Shown: one piece after another, positions 14,721 through 23,248 of the stretch
Numbering within the stretch: position 1 is the stretch's first letter
Layout: each line of letters opens with the position of its first letter
Assembly: GCA_023402355.1 (NCBI GenBank)
Contig: JAEXCG010000040.1
Coordinates: 1-49,391, forward strand
Reading direction: 5' to 3'
Origin: Bacillota bacterium
GTDB lineage: Bacteria > Bacillota > Clostridia > Christensenellales > Aristaeellaceae
DNA: 49,391 nucleotides
The notes under the pieces: model-generated
Seen by the model: the letters and a program-made list of their open reading frames with translations, nothing else
What the model was told of the DNA's origin: nothing
Database searches by the model: none
Program-made: the position numbers and the translations under genes

Positions 14721-16184
14721 TCATTCCCCGCCCTGTATCGACGTCGGGCTGAATGAAAGCAGCCAGTTGACCGCCGCCGGGCTCCTTTTAAACTCCGTGG
14801 GCGTCATGCCGGTGATCGTCTTGAACGTCTGCACGAAGTGGTTGTAGCCCTTAAACCCCGCCTGCTGGCAGGCGTTCGCGACGGTCGCCTCGTCGAAGAG
14901 CAGCAGGTGCGCCGCGTGGTAGACGCGGATGCGGTTCAGGCAGCTGATGATGTTGTCGCCGGTCTCCTTCTTGAACAGATAGCTCAGGTGGTTGTAGCTC
15001 AGGTGACAGTGCTTCGCGACGTCGCCCAGATGGATGTCCTCGGCGTAATGGCGGCCCAGATAGTCGAGCGCGTCCCGGATGGCGGGCGAGTAACGGTCTG
15101 CGCGGCGCGAGCTATTCTGGTCGCAGAGCGCTGAAAACTGGCGGGCAAAGTAATCCTGCGCCTGCGCAAGGGCCGCGGGAACGGCCGCGCGGTCCCCGGC
15201 GGGCAGGCCCAGCGTCTGGCGCACGTGGCCGAGCAGGGAAAGCAGGTTGTTGTACAGCTCGTTTTGGCGCTCCTTGGGCGCGCTCAGGAACAGCGAGCGA
15301 AGGGTCTGGTCGATGATCGTCTTTTGCCCGTTGATGACCGCCAGGGTGAGCACGGCGCTCTCGCGCGAGGCGAGGAAGGAGCGGGGTTTGGCGGCCGGTT
15401 CGTGGTCGCGGGCGAGCAGCTGATAGACGCCGGGAATCTGCCCCGCGCCCGCGCAGAAGTGCGGGGGCGCGAAGGCGTAGCGCGCGTTGTGATACTTAAA
15501 GAGCGCCTTTTGCAGGAGGGAGGCCCGCTGCTCCGCGGCGGCGAGGCCCTTCGCGGAGTCCCTCTCGTCGGCGGGCGGCAGCAGCAGCGCGAGCTGGCCG
15601 GCGGCCGGAGCGCAGACGGCCGCCCCGGCCGCGTCGTTGAGGATGTGACGGCAGGTTTGCAGGATGCTTCGCTGCTGCGCCTCGATCAGGGGGCGTTCGC
15701 CCTGATAGGCGGCGCAGATCAGGTAGCCGCGAAGGCCTTCCTCCGCCCCGCCCAGCAGGGCGCGCTGCAGCTTCTGCTCCGGGTCGTCCTCCTGGGCGTC
15801 CATGGGCAGGCACAGGCCGTGCTGCACGAGCAGGCGGATGACGCCGTCCGGGCTGATTTCGTGCTTGAGCAGGTAGTCCGCCGCGCCCAGCTTCAGCGCT
15901 TCGCGCACGTAGGGGTAGTCGGAATAGCTGCTGAGCATGAAACAGAGGATCGACGGGTAATCCTGCCGCAGCGCGTGCAGGAGAGCGATGCCGTCCATGT
16001 CGGGCATGCATACGTCGATAAAGGCGGCGTCCGGGGGCTGCCCGGCGGTCTCCAGGTAGGCGAGCGCCTCGCGCCCGTTGTGCGCCTCGTAGGCGATGCG
16101 CAGGCCGTATCGTCCCCAGTCCGCCAGGGCGTAAAAGGCATTGAGCGACAGAAAGTCGTCGTCTACCAGCAGGATTTGTTTCAT
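14721..16184 (-). CDS. YesN-type response regulator (receiver plus AraC HTH)
   Basis: A 487-aa response regulator. The N-terminal receiver domain (about 1-120) has acidic residues D8-D10, phospho-acceptor D57 in IDVCMPDMDG and the conserved Lys near 110. A long middle region of unknown role follows, then a C-terminal AraC-type double helix-turn-helix domain (about 380-480, ending GMTPTEFKRSP). The start overlaps the kinase stop by 4 bp. YesN/YesM pairs usually sense extracellular carbohydrate and control a neighbouring importer. The divergent binding-protein operon at 18214 is the likely target. Confidence 0.94.
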   Translation of the reverse strand: MKQILLVDDDFLSLNAFYALADWGRYGLRIAYEAHNGREALAYLETAGQPPDAAFIDVCMPDMDGIALLHALRQDYPSILCFMLSSYSDYPYVREALKLGAADYLLKHEISPDGVIRLLVQHGLCLPMDAQEDDPEQKLQRALLGGAEEGLRGYLICAAYQGERPLIEAQQRSILQTCRHILNDAAGAAVCAPAAGQLALLLPPADERDSAKGLAAAEQRASLLQKALFKYHNARYAFAPPHFCAGAGQIPGVYQLLARDHEPAAKPRSFLASRESAVLTLAVINGQKTIIDQTLRSLFLSAPKERQNELYNNLLSLLGHVRQTLGLPAGDRAAVPAALAQAQDYFARQFSALCDQNSSRRADRYSPAIRDALDYLGRHYAEDIHLGDVAKHCHLSYNHLSYLFKKETGDNIISCLNRIRVYHAAHLLLFDEATVANACQQAGFKGYNHFVQTFKTITGMTPTEFKRSPAAVNWLLSFSPTSIQGGE

Positions 16185-17995
16185 TCACAGGGCTCCTTTG
16201 AAAGATAGGGCAGGGACAACTGTACGGTCGTATACTTTCCGGGTTCCGCGAAGATATTCAGGCCGTACCGGTTTCCGAAGCGCATCTGGATTCGCTTGCG
16301 CACGTTTTGAATGCCGATGCCCGAAAAGCGGCGCTTGTCCGTGTTGCGCTCCTGCCCCAGCAGCGCTTCGATCTGTTCGCCGCTCATCCCCTGTCCGTTG
16401 TCCGTGACGGTCAGGAAGAGGATGTCGGCGTTTTTTTGCGCGTGGATGCGGATGACCCCGTCGCTGCGGAAGTCCGCGATGCCGTGAATGATCGCGTTTT
16501 CGACGATGGGCTGAAGTACCATGGGCGGCAGGCGGCATTCCATGAGCGCCTCGTCCACCTCGACGTCCAGCGAGAAGTCGTTCAGGTACTGGTACTGGCA
16601 GATCTCGCAGTAATTTCGCACGTATTCGAGCTCCTGCGAGAGGGGGATCAGCGCTTCCGTGTTGCTCAGCGCCGCGCGCAGCAGGCGGATGATCGCCCCG
16701 GTGAGCCGGTCGATGTGATCCATGCCCTGCATGGAGGCGAGGTGGCGCACGCTGTTGAGCGCGTTATAGAGGAAGTGCGGGCTGATCTGCGCGCGCAGCA
16801 CCTGGATTTCCAGCTCGTGCTGCGTGCGCTCGCGCTCCTGATTCTCGCGGATGAGCGCGTCGATGTGCATGGCCATGTGCGCGAACGTGCGGCTGAGCTG
16901 GCCGAACTCGTCCTCGGACGGGATGACGGACACCTCGCCATAGGCGCGGCCCTCGACGAGGCGAATGTTGTTTTGCATGACCTGAAAGCCGCTCACCACC
17001 TTGCGGGAAAGGCCAAAGCTGAGCAGGAACCCGGCGACGAGCGCGAAAAGCGCCGCGGGCAGCAGCCAGGGGATGATTTCGGACAGCTTTTCCGAAAAAC
17101 GCATCGCGGGGAAGACCATCGCGACGGTGAGGCCCGTCTGCGGCGACGTGCTCTGCGCGCAATGTAGCCCGCTGGGCATGGCGCTCTGCGCGCGCCCCGC
17201 GAGGTAGGCGTCGATCTGGCCCGCCGCGTCCGCGCCGTCCTCGTAGCGGCGAAAGACGTTGCCCTCCGCGTCCAGCAGGACGAGGCCGCTGTCCGGCATC
17301 AGCAGGCCCCGGCAGAGGCTGTCGAAGGCGCTGTTGTAAATCTGCGAGTACAGGTAGGCCGTGCTGCCGTCGCCCAGGGAGGTGGAGGAGACGTAAAAGG
17401 CGTAGCCGTCCCGCAGCAGTAGGCGGTTCAGTTCGTCCGGCTTGAGCGAATAGGGATCGAGCAGCGCGTTGAACCCGCCGTATTGCAGCGTTTCGGTCGC
17501 GCTCTTTTGCAGCAGCATGCCGCTGATGAGGTTGTACTGGCTGCGCCCGCAGAAGCGCAGCATGTTCTGCGCGTCGTGATAGCCCTGGAACCACTCGTAG
17601 GAGGGCATGCTGACGCCGCTGTCGTACAAAAAAGGATAGACGTTTTCGCTGGAGAAGAGCAGCACGTGCGTCTGGGCGATGTTGTCCACGAACGTGTCGA
17701 TCTGGCTGCCGATGGTGTCCACCGCGCTTTGGCCGCTTTGCACGGACACCTGGGTCAGGTCGTTCATCGCGTTTAAGGAATACGCGCTGATGAGAAACGT
17801 GGAAATAATGAGAACCGACAGAAAGATGGAGACGAAGACGTGCGCCGAGATGTGGCGGCGCACGTCAAAAAGCGAGTACAGCTTTCGCTGCGCTTCTCCC
17901 AGAGCCCTTCGGGCGCTCATGAAAAGCCGGGACATCTTGCCGTCCCTCCGCCCTGCATTGTCAGAAATGTGGGGATTTTTTCGTGTGGGTGACAT
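16181..17995 (-). CDS. YesM-type sensor histidine kinase
   Basis: A 604-aa membrane sensor kinase. Counting from the ATG at 17995 (GAGGTG upstream), helices lie near 51-73 and 308-330 and enclose an extracellular sensor of about 230 residues. A HAMP linker follows, then a His_kinase domain with the phospho-acceptor H407 in AQISPHFLYNALNS, and an ATPase domain with VENAIIHG, DNGQGMSG and GIGIQNV. An ATG at 17935 with GGAGGGA upstream is a good alternative start (584 aa), and a GTG at 18040 is less likely. It pairs with the overlapping response regulator gene. Confidence 0.94.
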   Translation of the reverse strand: MSPTRKNPHISDNAGRRDGKMSRLFMSARRALGEAQRKLYSLFDVRRHISAHVFVSIFLSVLIISTFLISAYSLNAMNDLTQVSVQSGQSAVDTIGSQIDTFVDNIAQTHVLLFSSENVYPFLYDSGVSMPSYEWFQGYHDAQNMLRFCGRSQYNLISGMLLQKSATETLQYGGFNALLDPYSLKPDELNRLLLRDGYAFYVSSTSLGDGSTAYLYSQIYNSAFDSLCRGLLMPDSGLVLLDAEGNVFRRYEDGADAAGQIDAYLAGRAQSAMPSGLHCAQSTSPQTGLTVAMVFPAMRFSEKLSEIIPWLLPAALFALVAGFLLSFGLSRKVVSGFQVMQNNIRLVEGRAYGEVSVIPSEDEFGQLSRTFAHMAMHIDALIRENQERERTQHELEIQVLRAQISPHFLYNALNSVRHLASMQGMDHIDRLTGAIIRLLRAALSNTEALIPLSQELEYVRNYCEICQYQYLNDFSLDVEVDEALMECRLPPMVLQPIVENAIIHGIADFRSDGVIRIHAQKNADILFLTVTDNGQGMSGEQIEALLGQERNTDKRRFSGIGIQNVRKRIQMRFGNRYGLNIFAEPGKYTTVQLSLPYLSKEPCE

Positions 17996-18213
17996 AAACG
18001 CACCTCGTTTTCGCTTGCCAGGATGAGGGGATTTTAACACAATGGCCTAAAAATCGCAAGAAATCGGCGGCGTGATGCCCAATGTCCGAAAAAAGCGATA
18101 GATAAATCGTAAATTACGTGGTGGTTTTGATGGGGCCAAAAAGTTAACATGAAGCCATCACAGGAAGCCCGGTGCGACGCGGACGGGCTTTCAAAAAACA
18201 AGGAGGCCAAGAC

Positions 18214-19827
18214 ATGAAGAAGTTTCTGTGCTGCATGGTAGCGCTGGCGATGCTGCTGACGACGCTCGCGGCCACCGCCCTGGCGGAGGAGAAGGACCTC
18301 GTGGCCCTTTCCAAAGAGGACGCGAACTTCAACGCAACCGGCTACCCGATCGTGAAGGAGCCCGTCAAGAAGACGATCATGCTCCGCAAGCCCGCCAACA
18401 TCTCCGACCCCGCGGAGATGGAAACGCTCAACTACATCGCCAAGCTCATGAACGTCGAGATCGAATGGATCGTCGTGGGCGCGGACGGCTGGGAAGAGCG
18501 CGTCAACCTGATGTTCGCCTCCGGCGACCTGCCGGACATCATCATGAAGGGCGGCATCAAGAACCTGCCCCGCGTGGTGGAGGACGGCCAGCTCGTGGCG
18601 ATCGACGGTCTGATGGAGGAATACTCCACGGGGCTTAAGCCCCTGCTGGAGCAGTACCCCGGCGTGGAAGCGTCGGTTCGCTCCGCCGACGGCAAGCTGT
18701 ACACGATGCCCGGCGTCAACACCCTCAAGGCGAACCTGACGAGCCACCGCAACCTGTGGATCAACAAGACCTGGATGGACAACCTGGGCCTTGAAACCCC
18801 GACCACGACGGACGAGCTGCTGGACGTGCTGCGCGCGTTCCGCGATCAGGACGCGGACGGCGACGGCAACCCCGGCAACGAGATTCCTTACACGGTGGAG
18901 GACTCCGGCGCGAGCCACAACGCGCGCCCCGACATCATCGCGGGCCTGTTCGGGCTGCACAGCAACTTCGGCGCGGACAGCCTGGGCAACGAGAACATTC
19001 AGCTCGTCGACGGCAAGGTCAGCTACCTCAAGACCGACGACAACTGGAAGAAGGTCCTCGAGTACATGAACGTCATGTACAAGGAAGGCCTGCTGGACAA
19101 CGAGGTCTTCACGCAGACGAGCGACATGTCCATCGGCAAGATTTCCAGCGGCAACATCGGCGTGTTCGGCCTGAGCTCCGACGACCTGTTCACCACGGTG
19201 AGCGACAACTACGTGGCGCTCGCGCCGGTCAAGAGCGACAGCGGCCTGGAGCCGGTCATCGCGCTGGGCTCCAACTCCATGGGCGCGAACACCTTCATCA
19301 CCGCGGCGGACGAGTCGCCCTGGGTGTCCTTCCGCCTGCTCGACTACTTCTTCACCTACGAGGGCTCCATGACGGTCGGCTGCTTTAACGAGGACCTGAT
19401 CGGCAAGACCTGCCAGAAGACGGCGGACGGCAAGTGGGACTACTCCGAGGAGATGCTCGGAGACGAGCGCGGCGTGGCGGTCGCGGTCGGCGAGGCCTGC
19501 CCCCTGCCGGGCGGCGGCTTCGGCTACTGGCGCCACGAGGACAACTCCAACTACATCTACAGCCAGAAGGTGCAGGAGAACGTGCCCGTCTGGGAGCCCT
19601 ACTATCAGAAGGACGCCGTGTACGGCGCGCCGCAGTTCGACTCGGAGACGTCCGACCGGATCAACGAGATCATCTCGGACCTCGACGTCTACGTAAACGA
19701 GTGCCAGGCGAAGTTCATCACCGGCGAAATGAGCTTTGACAAGTGGGACGAATACGTGAAGACCACCGTGAAGCTCGGCGCGGATGAGCTGGTCGGCTTC
19801 TACCAGACCTACTACGACGCCCTGTAA
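18214..19827 (+). CDS. ABC transporter solute-binding protein, LipO/YtcQ type
   Basis: A 537-aa extracellular binding protein of the large family that works with LplB/LplC permeases, which handle oligosaccharides in relatives. I chose the ATG at 18214 (AAGGAGG upstream). The signal peptide ends in ALA24 before EEK. Cysteines 6 and 7 are too close to the N-terminus to be a lipobox, so no lipid anchor is predicted. The interval upstream (17996-18213) has an ATCGTAA motif at 18106-18112 like the candidate operators at 182 and 1700, and a small GC hairpin. It is divergent from the YesN/YesM genes that probably control it. Confidence 0.93.
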   Translation: MKKFLCCMVALAMLLTTLAATALAEEKDLVALSKEDANFNATGYPIVKEPVKKTIMLRKPANISDPAEMETLNYIAKLMNVEIEWIVVGADGWEERVNLMFASGDLPDIIMKGGIKNLPRVVEDGQLVAIDGLMEEYSTGLKPLLEQYPGVEASVRSADGKLYTMPGVNTLKANLTSHRNLWINKTWMDNLGLETPTTTDELLDVLRAFRDQDADGDGNPGNEIPYTVEDSGASHNARPDIIAGLFGLHSNFGADSLGNENIQLVDGKVSYLKTDDNWKKVLEYMNVMYKEGLLDNEVFTQTSDMSIGKISSGNIGVFGLSSDDLFTTVSDNYVALAPVKSDSGLEPVIALGSNSMGANTFITAADESPWVSFRLLDYFFTYEGSMTVGCFNEDLIGKTCQKTADGKWDYSEEMLGDERGVAVAVGEACPLPGGGFGYWRHEDNSNYIYSQKVQENVPVWEPYYQKDAVYGAPQFDSETSDRINEIISDLDVYVNECQAKFITGEMSFDKWDEYVKTTVKLGADELVGFYQTYYDAL

Positions 19828-19838
19828 TGGTCACCGAG

Positions 19839-19873
19839 GGGCGGCGGGGTTTTGCCCGGCCGCCCTTCTTTTT
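19839..19873 (+). terminator. Leaky terminator between binding protein and permeases
   Basis: GGGCGGC (19839-19845) pairs with GCCGCCC (19859-19865), followed by TTCTTTTT. It lies inside the operon, after the binding-protein gene. Partial termination here would give the usual excess of binding protein over permeases. Confidence 0.65.
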
Positions 19874-19937
19874 CCCCTATGGGCAGCCGCGCGACGCGGC
19901 CGCACCGGCACAAGGGCGTAAGAAAAGGAGAGCCACT

Positions 19938-20867
19938 ATGGTTTCACCAAAACCTAAACAAAGAAGAATCCTGGGGCAAAGGGTTTGGGCGGCAAGGGAG
20001 CTATACCTGCTTCTCCTGCTTCCGCTCATCTGGTACGTGATCTTCCGGTACATCCCGCTCTACGGCGTGCAGATCGCGTTTCGCGATTACAGGCCGGTGC
20101 GCGGCTTCTTCGGCAGCGAATGGGTCGGCCTCAAACACTTCGAGCGCTTCTTCAATTCCTTTTACTTTGAGCGCGTGGTCGGCAACACGCTGGTCATCAA
20201 CTTCGTAAGCCTGCTCGTCGGCTTTCCCATCCCCATCCTGTTCGCGCTGCTGCTCAACGAGATTCAGAACGTGCGCTACAAAAAGGTGCTGCAAAACGTC
20301 ACCTACATCCCGCACTTCCTCTCCGCGGTGGTGCTGGTGAGCATCTTGCAGCTCATGTTCAACCCCAACACGGGCGTCTACAACATGCTGCGCGCGCAGT
20401 TCGGCCTCGGTACCACGAACTACTTCGCCACGGAGAGCGCGTTCAAGCCGATGTACGTCCTGTCGGGCCTGTGGCAGAATATGGGCTGGGATTCCATCCT
20501 CTACATCGCGGCGCTGGCGGGCATCGATCCCGCGCTCTACGAGGCGGCGACGATCGACGGGGCGACGCGCATCCAGAAGATCCGCTACATCGCCATTCCC
20601 AGCATCATGGGCACCATCACCATCATGCTGCTGCTGCGCTGCGGGCAGATCATGAACATCGGCTACGAAAAGGTGCTGCTGATGCAAAACGACCTGAACC
20701 GCGCTTCGAGCGACGTGATCTCGACCTACGTGTACCGCGTGGGCATTCTGGAGGGCAACTATTCGTACTCGACGGCCATCAACCTGTTTAATTCGCTGTG
20801 CAACGTCGTCCTGCTCTTTTTCGCCAACCTGTTGGCTAGGCGCATGGGCGGGACCAGCCTGTGGTGA
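19938..20867 (+). CDS. ABC transporter permease, LplB type
   Basis: A 309-aa permease with six predicted helices. I chose the ATG at 19938 (AAAAGGAGAG upstream); the frame is open to 19827 but without a ribosome site. The EAA loop is visible (YEAATIDGATRIQKIRYIAI) and the C-terminus RRMGGTSLW is typical of LplB proteins. The next gene encodes the LplC-type partner. No ATPase gene is nearby. Confidence 0.93.
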   Translation: MVSPKPKQRRILGQRVWAARELYLLLLLPLIWYVIFRYIPLYGVQIAFRDYRPVRGFFGSEWVGLKHFERFFNSFYFERVVGNTLVINFVSLLVGFPIPILFALLLNEIQNVRYKKVLQNVTYIPHFLSAVVLVSILQLMFNPNTGVYNMLRAQFGLGTTNYFATESAFKPMYVLSGLWQNMGWDSILYIAALAGIDPALYEAATIDGATRIQKIRYIAIPSIMGTITIMLLLRCGQIMNIGYEKVLLMQNDLNRASSDVISTYVYRVGILEGNYSYSTAINLFNSLCNVVLLFFANLLARRMGGTSLW

Positions 20868-20881
20868 GAGGAGGCGGCAAC

Positions 20882-21769
20882 GTGAAAAAATCCACGATCA
20901 TAAAGGAGACAAAGCGCGACCGCATCTTCCTGGGCATTCTGCTCGCGGTTTCACTGGTGATCCTGGTCATCGAAATCTATCCCCTGATCTACGTGGTCAG
21001 CGCCTCGTTCAGCTCCTCCGACGCGATCTCCCTGGGCAAGGTCTACCTGCTGCCGGTGGAGCTCAATTTAAAGGGTTACGAGATGCTGATGGAGAACAAG
21101 GACATCCTGCTGGGCTTTAAGAACAGCGCGGTCTACCTGATCGTCGGCACCCTCATCAACATGTTCCTGACGACGCTGATCGCCTACCCCCTCTCGCGCA
21201 AGGAGCTGCCGGGGCGCAACATTCTGACGCTGTTCGTGGTGCTGACGATGTACGTGCAGGGCGGGCTGATTCCCACCTACCTGCTGGTGAGCGACCTCAA
21301 GATGGTCGATACCCTGTGGGGGCTCATCCTGCCCAATGCGATCGTGACGACGAACATGATCATCATGCGCACGTACTTCTCCTCGTCCATCCCGGAGACG
21401 CTGCACGAGGCCGCGGTGCTGGACGGGTGCAACTACACGCGCTACCTGCTGCGCATCGTGCTGCCGCTCTCCATGCCCATCATCGCGGTCGTCGGCCTTT
21501 ACTACGCGGTGGGCCACTGGAACAACTACTTCGACGCGCTCATCTACCTGCGCTCCAGCGACAAGCAGAGCCTGCAGCTGGTGCTGCGCAACATCCTGCT
21601 CGCCAACCAGGTCAACGCGGGCGACGGCTCCTACGCCGAGAGCTCGAAGCTGGGCGTCACGATCAAATACTCCGTCATCGTCGTCAGCTGCATTCCCATG
21701 ATGATCGCCTATCCGTTCGTGCAGAAGTTTTTCGTCAAGGGCGTCATGATCGGCGCGCTCAAGGGCTGA
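20882..21769 (+). CDS. ABC transporter permease, LplC/YtcP type
   Basis: A 295-aa permease partner. I chose the GTG at 20882, which has GAGGAGGCGG upstream and gives MKKSTIIKETKRDRIFLG. The frame also opens at 20861 inside the previous gene. The EAA loop HEAAVLDGCNYTRYLLRIVL is visible and the C-terminus KGVMIGALKG is typical of the family. It is closely followed by the enolase-superfamily gene, which suggests one transcript for uptake and first catabolic step. Confidence 0.92.
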   Translation: MKKSTIIKETKRDRIFLGILLAVSLVILVIEIYPLIYVVSASFSSSDAISLGKVYLLPVELNLKGYEMLMENKDILLGFKNSAVYLIVGTLINMFLTTLIAYPLSRKELPGRNILTLFVVLTMYVQGGLIPTYLLVSDLKMVDTLWGLILPNAIVTTNMIIMRTYFSSSIPETLHEAAVLDGCNYTRYLLRIVLPLSMPIIAVVGLYYAVGHWNNYFDALIYLRSSDKQSLQLVLRNILLANQVNAGDGSYAESSKLGVTIKYSVIVVSCIPMMIAYPFVQKFFVKGVMIGALKG

Positions 21770-21802
21770 CGTCCGGAAAACAGACAAATCAGGAGGAAAA
21801 CC

Positions 21803-22936
21803 ATGAACAGGGAAGAAAACTTCGACAAGGTCCTCTCGCAGCACAAGATCGACAGGGTCTCCTTCTACCGCTTCCGCGCGCGCTATCCGCGCCTGCACGG
21901 AAAGAACGCGCGGCTGAGCTATCACGGCTTCGGCGGCGAGGTGACGGTCGCCAAGGTCTATACCGACCAGGGCGCCTGCGGCTGGGGCGAGCTGAGCGAA
22001 AGCTTCGCGAACGCGAAGGAGGCGGCGCAGCGCATCGCGGGCAAGCGCCTGACCGACGTGTTCTCCGCCGGGACGGGCATCCTGGACGACAGCCTCAAGG
22101 CACTGGACATCCCGCTGCACGACCTGGCGGGCGTCATCCTCGGCATTCCGGTCAGCCGCATGATCCGCGAGAGCGCGAGCCCCAAGATTCGCGTGTACGA
22201 CGGCGCGATCTACATGAACGACATCATCCCCGAGGATCGTCCGCAGGGGGTGGAGCAGGTGCTGGCCGACTGCGCGTACGACTACGCGCTGGGGCATCGC
22301 ACGCTCAAGATCAAGATCGGCCGCGGCAGCATTTGGATGGAGCACGATGCCGGGCTTGCGCGCGACATCGAGGTCGTGCGCCGCATCCACGAGGCGTTCC
22401 CGGACGCGGGATTGATGGTGGACGCCAACGACGGCTACAGCGTCGAGGACGCCGTCGCCTTCCTGGAGGGGATCGGCGACGCGCCGCTCGTCTGGTTTGA
22501 GGAGCCCTTCCGCGAGGAGGAGAAGGCCAACCGCGCGCTGCGCGAGTACCTCGACGTCCATCGCCCGCGCACGCTGATCGCGGACGGCGAATCGATGACG
22601 GACATCGACCTGCTTCACGACCTCGCGGCCAAGGGGCTGCTCGACGTGTGGCAGCCGGACGTGTGCGGCTATGGGTTCACGGCCTGGCGAAAGCTGATGA
22701 AGGAGATCGAGGAAAAGGGCTACCTCGCCTCGCCGCACGCCTGGGGCAACGTGGTCAAGACGCACTACTGCGCGCACCTGGCCGCGGCATATCCCCATCA
22801 CATCCCCTGCATCGAGGCGGTGCTGGGCGATTCCGAGGGCGTGGACTACGGCGGGTACGCGCTAAACAACGGCATCATGACGCTGCCGGAGCGTCCGGGC
22901 TTCGGCATGGACCTCATCTGGGCGCCGGAGGTCTAA
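21803..22936 (+). CDS. Enolase-superfamily sugar-acid dehydratase (mandelate racemase type)
   Basis: A 377-aa member of the mandelate racemase/muconate lactonising family. The KxK acid-base lysines are K169 and K171, the metal ligands D207, E233/E234 and E263, and the H-D dyad H312 (SPHAWGN) with D286. The His base and the KxK pair fit mandelate-racemase-subgroup enzymes, many of which dehydrate aldonic or uronic acids. AGGAGG precedes the ATG. It sits at the end of an oligosaccharide importer operon, so the imported substrate may yield a sugar acid. The exact substrate is unknown. Confidence 0.88.
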   Translation: MNREENFDKVLSQHKIDRVSFYRFRARYPRLHGKNARLSYHGFGGEVTVAKVYTDQGACGWGELSESFANAKEAAQRIAGKRLTDVFSAGTGILDDSLKALDIPLHDLAGVILGIPVSRMIRESASPKIRVYDGAIYMNDIIPEDRPQGVEQVLADCAYDYALGHRTLKIKIGRGSIWMEHDAGLARDIEVVRRIHEAFPDAGLMVDANDGYSVEDAVAFLEGIGDAPLVWFEEPFREEEKANRALREYLDVHRPRTLIADGESMTDIDLLHDLAAKGLLDVWQPDVCGYGFTAWRKLMKEIEEKGYLASPHAWGNVVKTHYCAHLAAAYPHHIPCIEAVLGDSEGVDYGGYALNNGIMTLPERPGFGMDLIWAPEV

Positions 22937-22939
22937 AAA

Positions 22940-22982
22940 GAAACGGGGCATTCGCATCTGGAAAGGTGCGGATGCCCCGTTT
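22940..22982. terminator. Terminator hairpin, left copy flanking element C
   Basis: A stem of about 16 bp, AAACGGGGCATTCGCA with TGCGGATGCCCCGTTT (one G-T pair), just after the enolase-superfamily stop codon. It matches 23162-23204 over 43 bp with 2 mismatches. Read on the minus strand it is followed by TTTCTTTTT. Confidence 0.8.
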
Positions 22983-23161
22983 CAGCGTGTCGACAAAGTG
23001 GCATAGGCCACTTTGTCGAGATTACGGGTGATTTTTTCGCTCCGCAAAACTACGTTTTGCTGCGGAAAAAGCCCCGCCCGTCCGGCAAAGCCGGACGATA
23101 CGATTGCAGTCTTGCAGACGGCTTTTGGTTTGTCTGTCTCCGATGGTTTTTTCAACAATCT
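22983..23161 (+). repeat. Terminator-associated repeat element, copy C
   Basis: A 179-bp core. Stem 1 TCGACAAAGTGGC (22990-23002) pairs with GCCACTTTGTCGA (23007-23019). Stem 2 is GCAAAAC (23044-23050) with GTTTTGC (23054-23060). Stem 3 is CGTCCGGC (23079-23086) with GCCGGACG (23090-23097). In stem 3 the pair T23081-A23095 replaces the C-G pair of the other three copies. It ends CAACAATC. It lies between convergent genes. Confidence 0.87.
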
Positions 23162-23204
23162 GAAACGGGGCATTCGCATCTGGAAAGGTGTGGATGCCTC
23201 GTTT
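23162..23204. terminator. Terminator hairpin, right copy flanking element C
   Basis: A copy of 22940-22982 with two C-to-T changes, both in the 3' arm (23191 and 23199). Each turns a G-C pair into G-T (G-U in RNA), so the stem still folds when read from the plus strand. Confidence 0.8.
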
Positions 23205-23248
23205 GTATGGGCTTGTGAAGCTATCTGTGAGGATTCGGCAGCCTCGCG

